Positions 34,420-42,055 of a stretch of DNA of 64,000 nt are shown here, piece by piece. This DNA comes from Kribbella sp. NBC_01245 (GTDB lineage Bacteria > Actinomycetota > Actinomycetes > Propionibacteriales > Kribbellaceae). The notes under the pieces were generated by a model. It was given only the letters and a program-made list of their open reading frames with translations, searched no databases and was not told the DNA's origin. Numbering within the stretch: the stretch's first letter is position 1; each line of letters begins with the position of its first letter. The stretch spans positions 6,262,001-6,326,000 of the forward strand of contig NZ_CP108487.1 of the NCBI RefSeq assembly GCF_036226525.1, in the 5' to 3' direction. Both the position numbers and the translations under genes were made by a program.

Positions 34420-35087
34420 AGATCGGCGTAGTCACTTTCCCGGGCTCGCTGGACGACGCCGACGCCCGCCGCGCGGTCGCGCTGGCCGGTGGCGAGGCCG
34501 TCGCGCTGTGGCACGCGGACGCCGACCTGCACGGGGTCGACGCCGTCGTACTGCCAGGTGGTTTCTCGTACGGCGACTACCTGCGCGCCGGCGCCATCTC
34601 CCGCTTCGCGCCGGTGATGACCACGATCATCGAGAAGGCCGGTCAGGGGATGCCCGTGCTGGGCATCTGCAACGGCTTCCAGGTGCTCTGCGAGTCGCAC
34701 CTGCTGCCCGGCGCCCTGATCAAGAACAATCACCGCAAGTTCATCTGCAAGGACCAGGTTCTGCGGATCGAGAACAACCAGACCGCCTGGACCACCGGCT
34801 ACGACGCCGGCCAGGAGATCACCATCGTGCTGAAGAACCAGGACGGCGGTTTTGTCGCCGACGAGACCACCCTGGACCGGCTCGAGGGTGAAGGCCGGGT
34901 GCTCGCGCGCTACGTCGGTGACAACCCGAACGGGTCGTACCGCTCCATCGCCGGGATCACCAACGAGCGCGGCAACGTGGTCGGCCTGATGCCGCACCCG
35001 GAGCACGCGATCGAGCCGCTGACCGGTCCGGGCACGGATGGCCTGGCCTTCTTCACCTCGGTGCTGAAGGCCGTCGTCGCCTCCTGA
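34416..35087 (+). CDS. purQ: FGAM synthase glutaminase subunit PurQ
   Basis: A 223-residue class I glutamine amidotransferase. The catalytic Cys is in GICNGFQVLC and the His/Glu pair in MPHPEHAIEP. KIGVVTFPGSLDD and LPGGFSYGDYLRAGA are PurQ-specific. It supplies ammonia to PurL. The stop overlaps the start of the membrane protein gene by one base (TGATG). Confidence 0.95.
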   Translation: MKIGVVTFPGSLDDADARRAVALAGGEAVALWHADADLHGVDAVVLPGGFSYGDYLRAGAISRFAPVMTTIIEKAGQGMPVLGICNGFQVLCESHLLPGALIKNNHRKFICKDQVLRIENNQTAWTTGYDAGQEITIVLKNQDGGFVADETTLDRLEGEGRVLARYVGDNPNGSYRSIAGITNERGNVVGLMPHPEHAIEPLTGPGTDGLAFFTSVLKAVVAS

Positions 35088-37093
35088 TGACCTTGTTCTC
35101 GCGTCCGAGTCACCGGCGCCCTTTGCTTTGGGCACTGGTGCTCGGCGCTTTGGCTCTCGCCATTCCCCAGACGGCCACAGCGGCCGACCCGGAGAAGCTG
35201 GTCGTCATCGGCGTCTCCGGGCTCCGGTGGTACGACGTCGAGGCCTCGCCGGAACTGACCGGCCTGATCGACGACGCGGACGTGGCGTCGATCTCTGTGA
35301 AGTCGTCCACCCAGCAGACCTGCCCCTTCGACGGCTGGCTGACCATCAGCGCCGGCACCCGCGCTTGGGGTACGTCGAAGGGCGAGAGCTGTCCCGCGTT
35401 GCCCGCGCCGGTCGACGGCAGACTTCCCGACTGGCAGAAGTACGTCGATACGCAGATCGAGCACAGCACCAGCGCGCAGCTCGGCAAACTCGGCACCTAC
35501 TCCAGCATTTGCGGCTTCGGCCCCGGCGCTGCGCTGGCAGTTGCCGATAGCAAGGGCCTGGTCGACAACTGGCAGCCCACCTTCGTCCCGTCGGACTTGG
35601 CCAATTGCCAGTCGGCCATCATCGACGGCGGCATCATGCCGCTGCGCGAAGGCCGGGACGAGGCCCGCACCAAGCTCGCCGTACTGGTTGAGCAGATTCG
35701 GGCGACCGGCGCGCAGGTGCTGCTGATCGGTGTCTCCGAGGAGCAGGCCGGTGCGCATCGCGCCGTCCAGGTCGCGCTGCGGATCCCGGCCGCGGGCGAC
35801 GACCCCCGCTGGCTGACGAGTGGTTCGACCCGTCGGCCCGGCCTGATCCAGCTCGCGGACATCACCGAGACCCTGTTGCGGACGTCGACGGCCACTATCA
35901 AGGAACCGCCGGACGGTGGCGTACTGACGGTCACCGGCTCGACGCACAACGACGCTGCCGCGGTGATCGAGGATCGCCTGGACACGAACCAGCGGTTCGA
36001 CCAGCCGCGCAAGATCCTGACGCTGGTCGGCATTTCGCTCGTGCTGCTGCAACTGGCCGCGATCGCCTGGTTCAAGTTCCGCCCGTCGCGGACCTCCCGC
36101 GCGGTGCTGGTCGGTTCGTTGCTCACCCAGTGCGGGTTCTTCTCCGCCGTCTTCCTCGCCACCGTCACGAACTGGTGGCGTTTCCCCGAGGCCGGTCTCG
36201 CGTTGTACGTCGCCGTGATCGGGATAGCCGCCGGCCTCGTCGGTCTGAGTTTCGCGGCGCTACGGCGTAATCTCGCGCTCGGTCTCGCGCTCGCGGCGTA
36301 CCTCACTCTGGTTGTCGATGGCGTGCTCGGTACGCCGATGCAGGTCGGCAGCATGTTCGCCGACGGCCCGGTCATCGGCGGCCGGTACTACGGTTTCGGC
36401 AACTCGACCTTCGCCGCCTTCGCGGTCGCCACCCTCGTACTCGCCTATGCGGCCGGCCGGCGTTTGCTGGCCAAGAGTCGCACGCAGGCTGCCGCGGCGG
36501 TGCTCGCGATCGGAGGCCTCGCGATCATCGTCGAGGGCGTGCCGGCCTGGGGTGCCGACTTCGGCGGGGTGATCGCGCTGACGCCCGCCGTACTGCTGCT
36601 GACCTGGATCACCTGGCGCGGCAGCATCTCGTGGCGTGCCCTGCTCGGTCTCGGTCTGACCGGGTTCGTCGCGGTGGCGGCCTTCGCGCTCGCCGACTAC
36701 GCGCGTCCGGCCGATGAGCGCAGCCACTTCGGCTCGTTCGTGGCTCGCCTGCTCGACGGCGACGCCGGGGACGTATTCGTCCGGAAGATCCGGATGGCTC
36801 TCGGCCCGCTGCACACCGTCGGCGGCTGGATCATGCTGCTGGCGGTCGTACTCGCACTGATCGCCTGCCTCGCGCCACAGAAGGTGCCCTCGGCAACCTT
36901 CCGCGCGTACGTCGAGAACGATCAACTGGTCCGGCCCACCCTGCTCGCGCTCGCCGTCTGCGGTTTCGTCGGCATGGTGCTGAACGACGCGGGTGTCACC
37001 GTGCCGGCCATCATGATCGGTTTCGCCCTCCCTCTGGCCATAGCCCACCTAGTTGCCCAAGGCAATGGAATAGCGAAGGACACTGCCCCGTGA
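35087..37093 (+). CDS. membrane protein with phosphatase-like ectodomain, inside the pur operon
   Basis: A 668-residue protein. A signal helix (about 13-32) is followed by a 280-residue extracytoplasmic domain (LVVIGVSGLRWYDV, SVKSSTQQTCPFDGWLTISAG, LPDWQKYVDTQ) whose start resembles alkaline-phosphatase/sulfatase-fold proteins. Residues about 310-660 hold roughly ten helices with GGRYYGFGNSTFAAFAVA and GADFGGVIALTPAVLLL. No function is established. It is translationally linked to purQ upstream and purL downstream (GTGA), an odd place for an envelope protein. The fold assignment is tentative. Confidence 0.6.
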   Translation: MTLFSRPSHRRPLLWALVLGALALAIPQTATAADPEKLVVIGVSGLRWYDVEASPELTGLIDDADVASISVKSSTQQTCPFDGWLTISAGTRAWGTSKGESCPALPAPVDGRLPDWQKYVDTQIEHSTSAQLGKLGTYSSICGFGPGAALAVADSKGLVDNWQPTFVPSDLANCQSAIIDGGIMPLREGRDEARTKLAVLVEQIRATGAQVLLIGVSEEQAGAHRAVQVALRIPAAGDDPRWLTSGSTRRPGLIQLADITETLLRTSTATIKEPPDGGVLTVTGSTHNDAAAVIEDRLDTNQRFDQPRKILTLVGISLVLLQLAAIAWFKFRPSRTSRAVLVGSLLTQCGFFSAVFLATVTNWWRFPEAGLALYVAVIGIAAGLVGLSFAALRRNLALGLALAAYLTLVVDGVLGTPMQVGSMFADGPVIGGRYYGFGNSTFAAFAVATLVLAYAAGRRLLAKSRTQAAAAVLAIGGLAIIVEGVPAWGADFGGVIALTPAVLLLTWITWRGSISWRALLGLGLTGFVAVAAFALADYARPADERSHFGSFVARLLDGDAGDVFVRKIRMALGPLHTVGGWIMLLAVVLALIACLAPQKVPSATFRAYVENDQLVRPTLLALAVCGFVGMVLNDAGVTVPAIMIGFALPLAIAHLVAQGNGIAKDTAP

Positions 37094-39351
37094 GTACCGA
37101 CACCGTCAGCAATGCGACCAGTACGCCGGACGTCGAGCAGCCGTGGGCCGAGCTCGGGCTCAAGCCGGACGAGTACCAGCGCATCCGCGACATCCTGGAC
37201 CGGCGGCCGACCAGCTGCGAACTGGCGATGTACTCGGTGATGTGGAGCGAGCACTGCTCCTACAAGTCGTCCAAGGTGCACCTGAAGAAGTTCGGCGACA
37301 TCCCGCAGGAGACGCCGGCCGGCAAGATGCTCGCGGGGATCGGTGAGAACGCGGGCGTGATCGACATCGGCGAGGGCTACGCCGTCACGTTCAAGGTCGA
37401 GTCGCACAACCACCCGTCGTACGTCGAGCCCTACCAGGGTGCGGCGACCGGCGTCGGCGGCATCGTCCGCGACATCCTGGCGATGGGCGCGCGCCCGGTC
37501 GCGGTGATGGACCCGCTGCGCTTCGGCCCGCTGGACGCGCCGGACACCAAGCGCGTGCTGCCCGGCATCGTCTCGGGCGTCGGCGGTTACGGCAACAGCC
37601 TCGGCCTGCCGAACATCGGTGGCGAGGTCGTTTTCGACTCGACGTACCTCGGCAACCCGCTGGTCAACGCGCTCTGCGTCGGCGTCATGCGGCACGAGGA
37701 CCTGCACCTCGCCAACGCGACGGGTATCGGCAACCAGATCATCCTGTACGGCGCCAAGACCGGTGGTGACGGTATCGGCGGTGTGTCCGTGCTGGCCAGC
37801 GAGACCTTCGCCGACGGCGGTCCGACCAAGCGCCCGGCGGTGCAGGTCGGCGACCCGTTCATGGAGAAGCTGCTGATCGAGTGCACGCTCGAGCTGTTCG
37901 CCGCGGGCGTCGTCGAGGGCATCCAGGACCTCGGCGGTGCGGGTCTGTCCTGCGCGACGTCCGAGCTGGCAAGCGCCGGTGACGGCGGCATGCACGTCAA
38001 CCTCGACAAGGTGCCGCTGCGGGATGCCTCGCTCGCGCCCGAAGAGATCCTGATGAGCGAGTCGCAGGAACGCATGATGGCGGTCGTGACGCCGGCCAAC
38101 GTCGAGCAATTCCTCAAGATCTGCGAGAAGTGGGATGTCCAGGCCGACGTCATCGGCGAGGTCACCGACACCGGTCTGCTGCAGATCGACTGGCACGGCG
38201 AGCGCGTGGTCGACGTACCGCCGCGCACCGTCGCGCACGAGGGCCCGGTCTACAACCGCCCGTTCGCCCGGCCGGTCTGGCAGGACGCGCTGCAGGCCGA
38301 CGGCGCCGAGAAGTTGCCGCGAGCAACGACCTCGGACGAGCTGCGGGACACGCTGCTCCAGCTGATCGCCTCGCCGAACCTGTGCGACAAGTCCTGGGTC
38401 ACCGACCAGTACGACCGGTACGTGCTCGGCAACTCGGTGCTCGCGCAGCCCGAGGACAGCGGCATGATCCGCGTCGACGAGACCACCGGCCTCGGTGTGG
38501 CCGTCTCGACCGACTGCAACGGCCGCTTCGCCAAGCTCGACCCGTACACAGGCGCCAAGCTCGCGCTCGCCGAGTCGTACCGGAACGTCGCCACCACGGG
38601 TGCGCGTCCGGCCGCGGTGACGGACTGCCTGAACTTCGGTTCGCCGGAGGACTCGGGCGTGATGTGGCAGTTCACCGAGGCCATCCGTGGTCTGGTCGAC
38701 GGCTGCATCGAGCTCGGCATCCCCGTCACTGGTGGCAACGTGTCGTTCTACAACCAGACGGGTGAGACGCCGATCCTGCCGACGCCTGTCGTTGGCGTGC
38801 TCGGTGTGATCGACGACGTGACCCGGCGTACGCCGATCGGCTTCACGGCCGAGATGGAAGGCCACCAGATCTACCTGCTCGGCGAGACGCGCGAGGAGCT
38901 CTCGGGTTCGGAGTGGGCCAACGTCGTCCACGGGCACCTCGGTGGGCTGCCGCCTGTCGTTGATCTGAAGGTCGAGCAGCAGTTGGCCGACATCCTGATC
39001 AACGCCTCGCGCGACGGCCTGATCGACGCGGCGCACGACGTCAGCGATGGCGGTGTCGCGCAGGTGCTGGTCGAGTCCGCGCTGCGCGGTGGTGTCGGGG
39101 CTCGCGTTTGGGCGCCGGACGGGCTGGACACGTTCCTCTTCCTGTTCGCGGAATCGGCCGGCCGCGCGGTCGTCGCCGTGCCTCGGACCGAAGAGGTCCG
39201 GTTCACCGACATGTGCACGGCTCGTCGCTTCCCGCACGCGAAGATCGGCGTGGTCACGGGTGACTCGCTCGACCTGCAGGACCACTTCTCGCTCTCGCTA
39301 ACGGAGCTGCGCTCGGTGTGGAGCGCGACGCTGCCGGCCGCTCTCGCCTGA
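37090..39351 (+). CDS. purL: FGAM synthase large subunit PurL
   Basis: A 753-residue small-type PurL. MWSEHCSYKSSK, VTFKVESHNHPSYVEPYQGAATGVGG (ATP and metal site), LGGAGLSCATSE and VTGGNVSFYNQT are diagnostic. It catalyses FGAR to FGAM with PurS and PurQ. GTG 37090 overlaps the membrane gene stop. A hairpin lies 17 bases after its stop. Confidence 0.95.
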   Translation: MSTDTVSNATSTPDVEQPWAELGLKPDEYQRIRDILDRRPTSCELAMYSVMWSEHCSYKSSKVHLKKFGDIPQETPAGKMLAGIGENAGVIDIGEGYAVTFKVESHNHPSYVEPYQGAATGVGGIVRDILAMGARPVAVMDPLRFGPLDAPDTKRVLPGIVSGVGGYGNSLGLPNIGGEVVFDSTYLGNPLVNALCVGVMRHEDLHLANATGIGNQIILYGAKTGGDGIGGVSVLASETFADGGPTKRPAVQVGDPFMEKLLIECTLELFAAGVVEGIQDLGGAGLSCATSELASAGDGGMHVNLDKVPLRDASLAPEEILMSESQERMMAVVTPANVEQFLKICEKWDVQADVIGEVTDTGLLQIDWHGERVVDVPPRTVAHEGPVYNRPFARPVWQDALQADGAEKLPRATTSDELRDTLLQLIASPNLCDKSWVTDQYDRYVLGNSVLAQPEDSGMIRVDETTGLGVAVSTDCNGRFAKLDPYTGAKLALAESYRNVATTGARPAAVTDCLNFGSPEDSGVMWQFTEAIRGLVDGCIELGIPVTGGNVSFYNQTGETPILPTPVVGVLGVIDDVTRRTPIGFTAEMEGHQIYLLGETREELSGSEWANVVHGHLGGLPPVVDLKVEQQLADILINASRDGLIDAAHDVSDGGVAQVLVESALRGGVGARVWAPDGLDTFLFLFAESAGRAVVAVPRTEEVRFTDMCTARRFPHAKIGVVTGDSLDLQDHFSLSLTELRSVWSATLPAALA

Positions 39352-39367
39352 TCGTTCCCCGGGCTTT

Positions 39368-39398
39368 CTCCCCTGCGGCCTGGCAAACTGCAGGGGAG
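39368..39398. terminator. hairpin after purL
   Basis: CTCCCCTGC (39368-39376) pairs perfectly with GCAGGGGAG (39390-39398), a likely end of the purSQL transcript, though it may also lie in the 5' leader of the DUF1707 gene. Confidence 0.5.
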
Positions 39399-39426
39399 GC
39401 TTGGTGGACGTGAGGCGGAGGTGGCA

Positions 39427-39930
39427 ATGGGGGACAAAAAGCCCGTACGACAAGTGGCGGACTTGGCCGGGAAGGCGGCGGCCACTGGGCGAGAGGCCCG
39501 GGTCATCGCGGAGCAACGGAAGAAGCGGGCGATGCGCCTGACCGACGCCGAACGCGAGCTCTGCGTCGAACAACTAGCCGAGCAGTATGCCCTTGGCCGC
39601 CTCCAACGCGACGAGTGGGAAGAACGGCACGACCAGCTCACCCGCGTCGTCGTACACGCCGATGTCCCAGCCGTCTTCCAGGGCCTGCCGATGCCCGCCC
39701 TCTACGAACGCGAACGGGACAAACCCGCCCGCTGGCCCTGGGCCGTCGGTGTCGCTGTCGGCAGCCTGTCCGGCCCGTTCATCCTGGTCGGCCTGGTCCT
39801 CCTCGTCCTCGGCCGCGAAATCGGCGCCGCCATCTTCATCCTCCCGGCCCTGATCTGGATCCTCCTCACCGCCCGCTGGGCCTCCCGCCGCAGCCGCCGC
39901 CACCTCCCACCCAAACGCAAACCCCGCTGA
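39427..39930 (+). CDS. DUF1707 membrane protein
   Basis: A 167-residue protein. The DUF1707/SHOCT-like segment spans about residues 37-90 (RLTDAERELCVEQLAEQYALG, RLQRDEWEERHDQLTRVV). Two helices follow (about 107-127 and 130-149) and a basic tail ends the chain. ATG 39427 is chosen because GGAGG lies five bases before it. Function unknown; such proteins are typical of actinobacteria. Confidence 0.75.
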   Translation: MGDKKPVRQVADLAGKAAATGREARVIAEQRKKRAMRLTDAERELCVEQLAEQYALGRLQRDEWEERHDQLTRVVVHADVPAVFQGLPMPALYERERDKPARWPWAVGVAVGSLSGPFILVGLVLLVLGREIGAAIFILPALIWILLTARWASRRSRRHLPPKRKPR

Positions 39931-39978
39931 CGTTGAAGCCGGCCATCATGGCTCGCGCTCTCTCTTTCCTTTGCCTTG

Positions 39979-40165
39979 CCTTCCTTTGCCGCGAGTGGTC
40001 GCGTCTGAACCCGTCGGGTCTGGCGTTCCGCTCCGTTCACCAGCGCAGCCACCCCATCCGGCCTCGTTGAAGCGCTTCACCCCGACGCCCAGGCGGTGGG
40101 CTAGCCACGCTGACCTCTAACGAGCCGACGACGCGATCAGATGGGACCACTCGCGGAGAGGAAGG
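39979..40165. repeat. long inverted-repeat element, CCGCGAGTGGTC family (copy 2)
   Basis: Core arms CCGCGAGTGGTC (39989-40000) and GACCACTCGCGG (40145-40156) are flanked by complementary CCTTCCT (39979-39985) and AGGAAGG (40159-40165). The interior is 144 bases, longer than in other copies. It fills most of the gap between the DUF1707 and GNAT genes. Confidence 0.7.
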
Positions 40166-40188
40166 GACGGGCCTCGTAATCTGGGCGG

Positions 40189-40770
40189 GTGGCGACCACA
40201 GCAGATCAACGATCAGTCCCGGTTCTGCGGCTCGCGACGGCGGCCGATGCGGACGCCGTCGCCGAGCTGATGCGGGTTTCTACGCTCGAGCTCTTCCCGG
40301 CGTACTACGACGAGCAGCAGACGGCCAGCGCCGCGGTGCACATCGCGGTACTCGATCTGGCGCTGATTGACGACGGCACGTACTACGTGCACGAGGTCGA
40401 CGGCGAGATCGTGGCCTGTGGCGGCTGGAGCCGGCGCAACAAGTTGTTCAACGCCACCACGGCCGGCGACAACTCGCGGCTGCTCGACCCGGCGACCGAG
40501 CCGGCCCGGATCCGGGCGATGTTCGTGCGCGCGGACTGGACCCGGCGCGGGCTCGGCCGGGCGATCCTCATCGCGTGCGTGGACGCTGCCCGAGCCGAGG
40601 GCTTCACCCAGTTGGCGTTGATGGCGACGCTGCCTGGCGTACCGCTGTACAAGTCGTTCGGCTTCACCGAGGTCGAACCGGTCGAACCGGTCGACCTGCC
40701 GATGCCCGACGGCGTCGTGCTCGGCGGCGTCGCGATGGAACGGCCCATCTCCTTGCCGCAAGACCGATGA
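40189..40770 (+). CDS. GNAT-family N-acetyltransferase
   Basis: A 193-residue acetyltransferase. VLRLATAADADAVAELMR starts the fold; RAMFVRADWTRRGLGRAIL contains the acetyl-CoA pyrophosphate loop (R-x-x-G-L-G) and YKSFGFTEVEP the C-terminal motif B. The substrate is unknown. It starts at GTG 40189, and the cupin gene follows 31 bases later. Confidence 0.85.
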   Translation: MATTADQRSVPVLRLATAADADAVAELMRVSTLELFPAYYDEQQTASAAVHIAVLDLALIDDGTYYVHEVDGEIVACGGWSRRNKLFNATTAGDNSRLLDPATEPARIRAMFVRADWTRRGLGRAILIACVDAARAEGFTQLALMATLPGVPLYKSFGFTEVEPVEPVDLPMPDGVVLGGVAMERPISLPQDR

Positions 40771-40801
40771 CCGCCGCTGAACTGAAGAACGAGGAGAACC
40801 G

Positions 40802-41449
40802 ATGACCGCTGGTACGACGGTGGAGGCACCCGACGGTACGAAGGTGGTGCTGGGCGAGATCGGCACCCGGGTGGTGTTCGAGAACAGCCGGGTACGCGTC
40901 TGGGAGGTCGCCCTCGATCCCGGCGATTCCCAGCCTTGGCACCTTCACCACAACCCGTACGTCGTGTTGTGCCTCAGCACCTCGCCCTGCCATATGGACT
41001 GGCTCGACGGCAGTCCCGCGCGACAGCTGAGCGAGACGGTCGGCGGCTCGGTCTATCGCCCGGTCTCCCCGGTTCACATGCTCACGAACGACGGCGACGC
41101 GCCTTACCGGAACCGGCTGATCGAGGTCCTCGACCTGGGCGAAGAAGCCAGCGGCGAACCCCACCTCCGGGCTGAGGGCGATGGGGCTTTTACGGAGTCG
41201 GTCGTTCCGGCGAAGGTGACGCTCGAGGAGGACGACGTCCGCGTGCGGCACGTCATCGCCGAGCCGGAAACGTCGTACACCTGGAACACCGGCGCGACGC
41301 CGTCGCTCGTCATCGACCTCGATCTCGCGACCGAAGCGACGGCTGGGGTGCGCTACGTCGAGCCGGGGGAGTCGTACGCCTTGCCGGCCAAGTCCACTCG
41401 CACGTCCGGCTACAACGTCGTCGAACTCCTCTACTACGGCCGCGCCTAG
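40802..41449 (+). CDS. cupin-domain protein
   Basis: A 215-residue protein with a cupin-like segment (VWEVALDPGDSQPWHLHHNPYVVLCL) providing His residues for a metal, and VSPVHMLTNDGDAPYRNRLIEV as second motif. A repeated half (VRVRHVIAEPETSYTWNTGATP) suggests two cupin units. Function unknown. ATG 40802 follows GAGGAGAACC. Confidence 0.65.
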   Translation: MTAGTTVEAPDGTKVVLGEIGTRVVFENSRVRVWEVALDPGDSQPWHLHHNPYVVLCLSTSPCHMDWLDGSPARQLSETVGGSVYRPVSPVHMLTNDGDAPYRNRLIEVLDLGEEASGEPHLRAEGDGAFTESVVPAKVTLEEDDVRVRHVIAEPETSYTWNTGATPSLVIDLDLATEATAGVRYVEPGESYALPAKSTRTSGYNVVELLYYGRA

Positions 41450-41472
41450 GTGTGGACTACCTGGGGACATCC

Positions 41473-41507
41473 TGTGGATAACTCCGAAAAGCCAGAAGTT
41501 ATCCACA
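41473..41507. promoter_or_regulatory. inverted pair of DnaA-box-like 9-mers
   Basis: TGTGGATAA (41473-41481) and TTATCCACA (41499-41507) are perfect DnaA consensus boxes in opposite orientation, 17 bases apart, extended to CCTGTGGATAACT and AGTTATCCACAGG. Further near-matches (GTGTGGAC, GTCCACAC, GTCCACAGG) flank them from 41450 to 41545. They may form a hairpin after the cupin gene or a DnaA titration or regulation site. Confidence 0.5.
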
Positions 41508-41663
41508 GGTCCTGAGTCTGGGAGTGTCCACACCTTGTCCACAGGCCGACTTGCGATCCCCTCGCCGGAGGCTGCAGGTTCCTGCGGATCGCTCGGATAG
41601 GCCCTCACCGTCGGTTACCCTTCGAACACATTCTGGGGCGAGGGGGATTCGATCGCCAGGAGA

Positions 41664-42051
41664 GTGCAGATCGCTGCTGCCGCGATGGCGGCTATCGGGC
41701 TGCTGTTCGTGGGCTGGATCTACGTGCCGCGGCACCACGGCGGCCCGTTAGGGGACGGGGCCGGCGATCGACTCTGCTTCCCTGCCAACCAAGAACCCGA
41801 GAGTGGGCTGGGCTGGTTGATCCTCAGGAACGCTGGTGGGGCGGATGTCAGGCGGTGCCGTGATACCACCGGACGAGGAGTCGCCGCAGACGACCTGGAA
41901 CGTGCTGGTCCGGGCCCGCCGATCGGACCTGCGAGCGCCGGGACGTACCAACGGGTTTGAGATCGACTACGTGTCACGTGGCATCCGCTACCGGTCTGAG
42001 CTAGGCATCCACCACATTCTTTCACCGGCGACCGATTGCAAAGCCTACTGA
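41664..42051 (+). pseudogene. small membrane-anchored protein gene with apparent frameshift
   Basis: Frame one (GTG 41664) encodes an N-terminal helix (IAAAAMAAIGLLFVGWIYVP) and a domain start with GDRLCFPANQEPESGLG and WLILRNAGGADV. Frame two, from about 41836, continues with IPPDEESPQTTWNVLVRARRS and GFEIDYVSRGIRYRSE to the stop at 42051. The two halves look like one envelope protein of about 128 residues, with a one-base shift near 41840-41860. It could be a true inactivation or a sequence error. Confidence 0.5.
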
Positions 42052-42055
42052 TCGG

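Noticed and set aside
36922..39285. Long open frame antisense to purL
   Set aside because: purL is certain on the other strand; the antisense frame has only shadow composition.
41450..41545. Replication origin
   Set aside because: DnaA boxes are present, but there are no dnaA, dnaN, rnpA or rpmH genes and no AT-rich unwinding region nearby.
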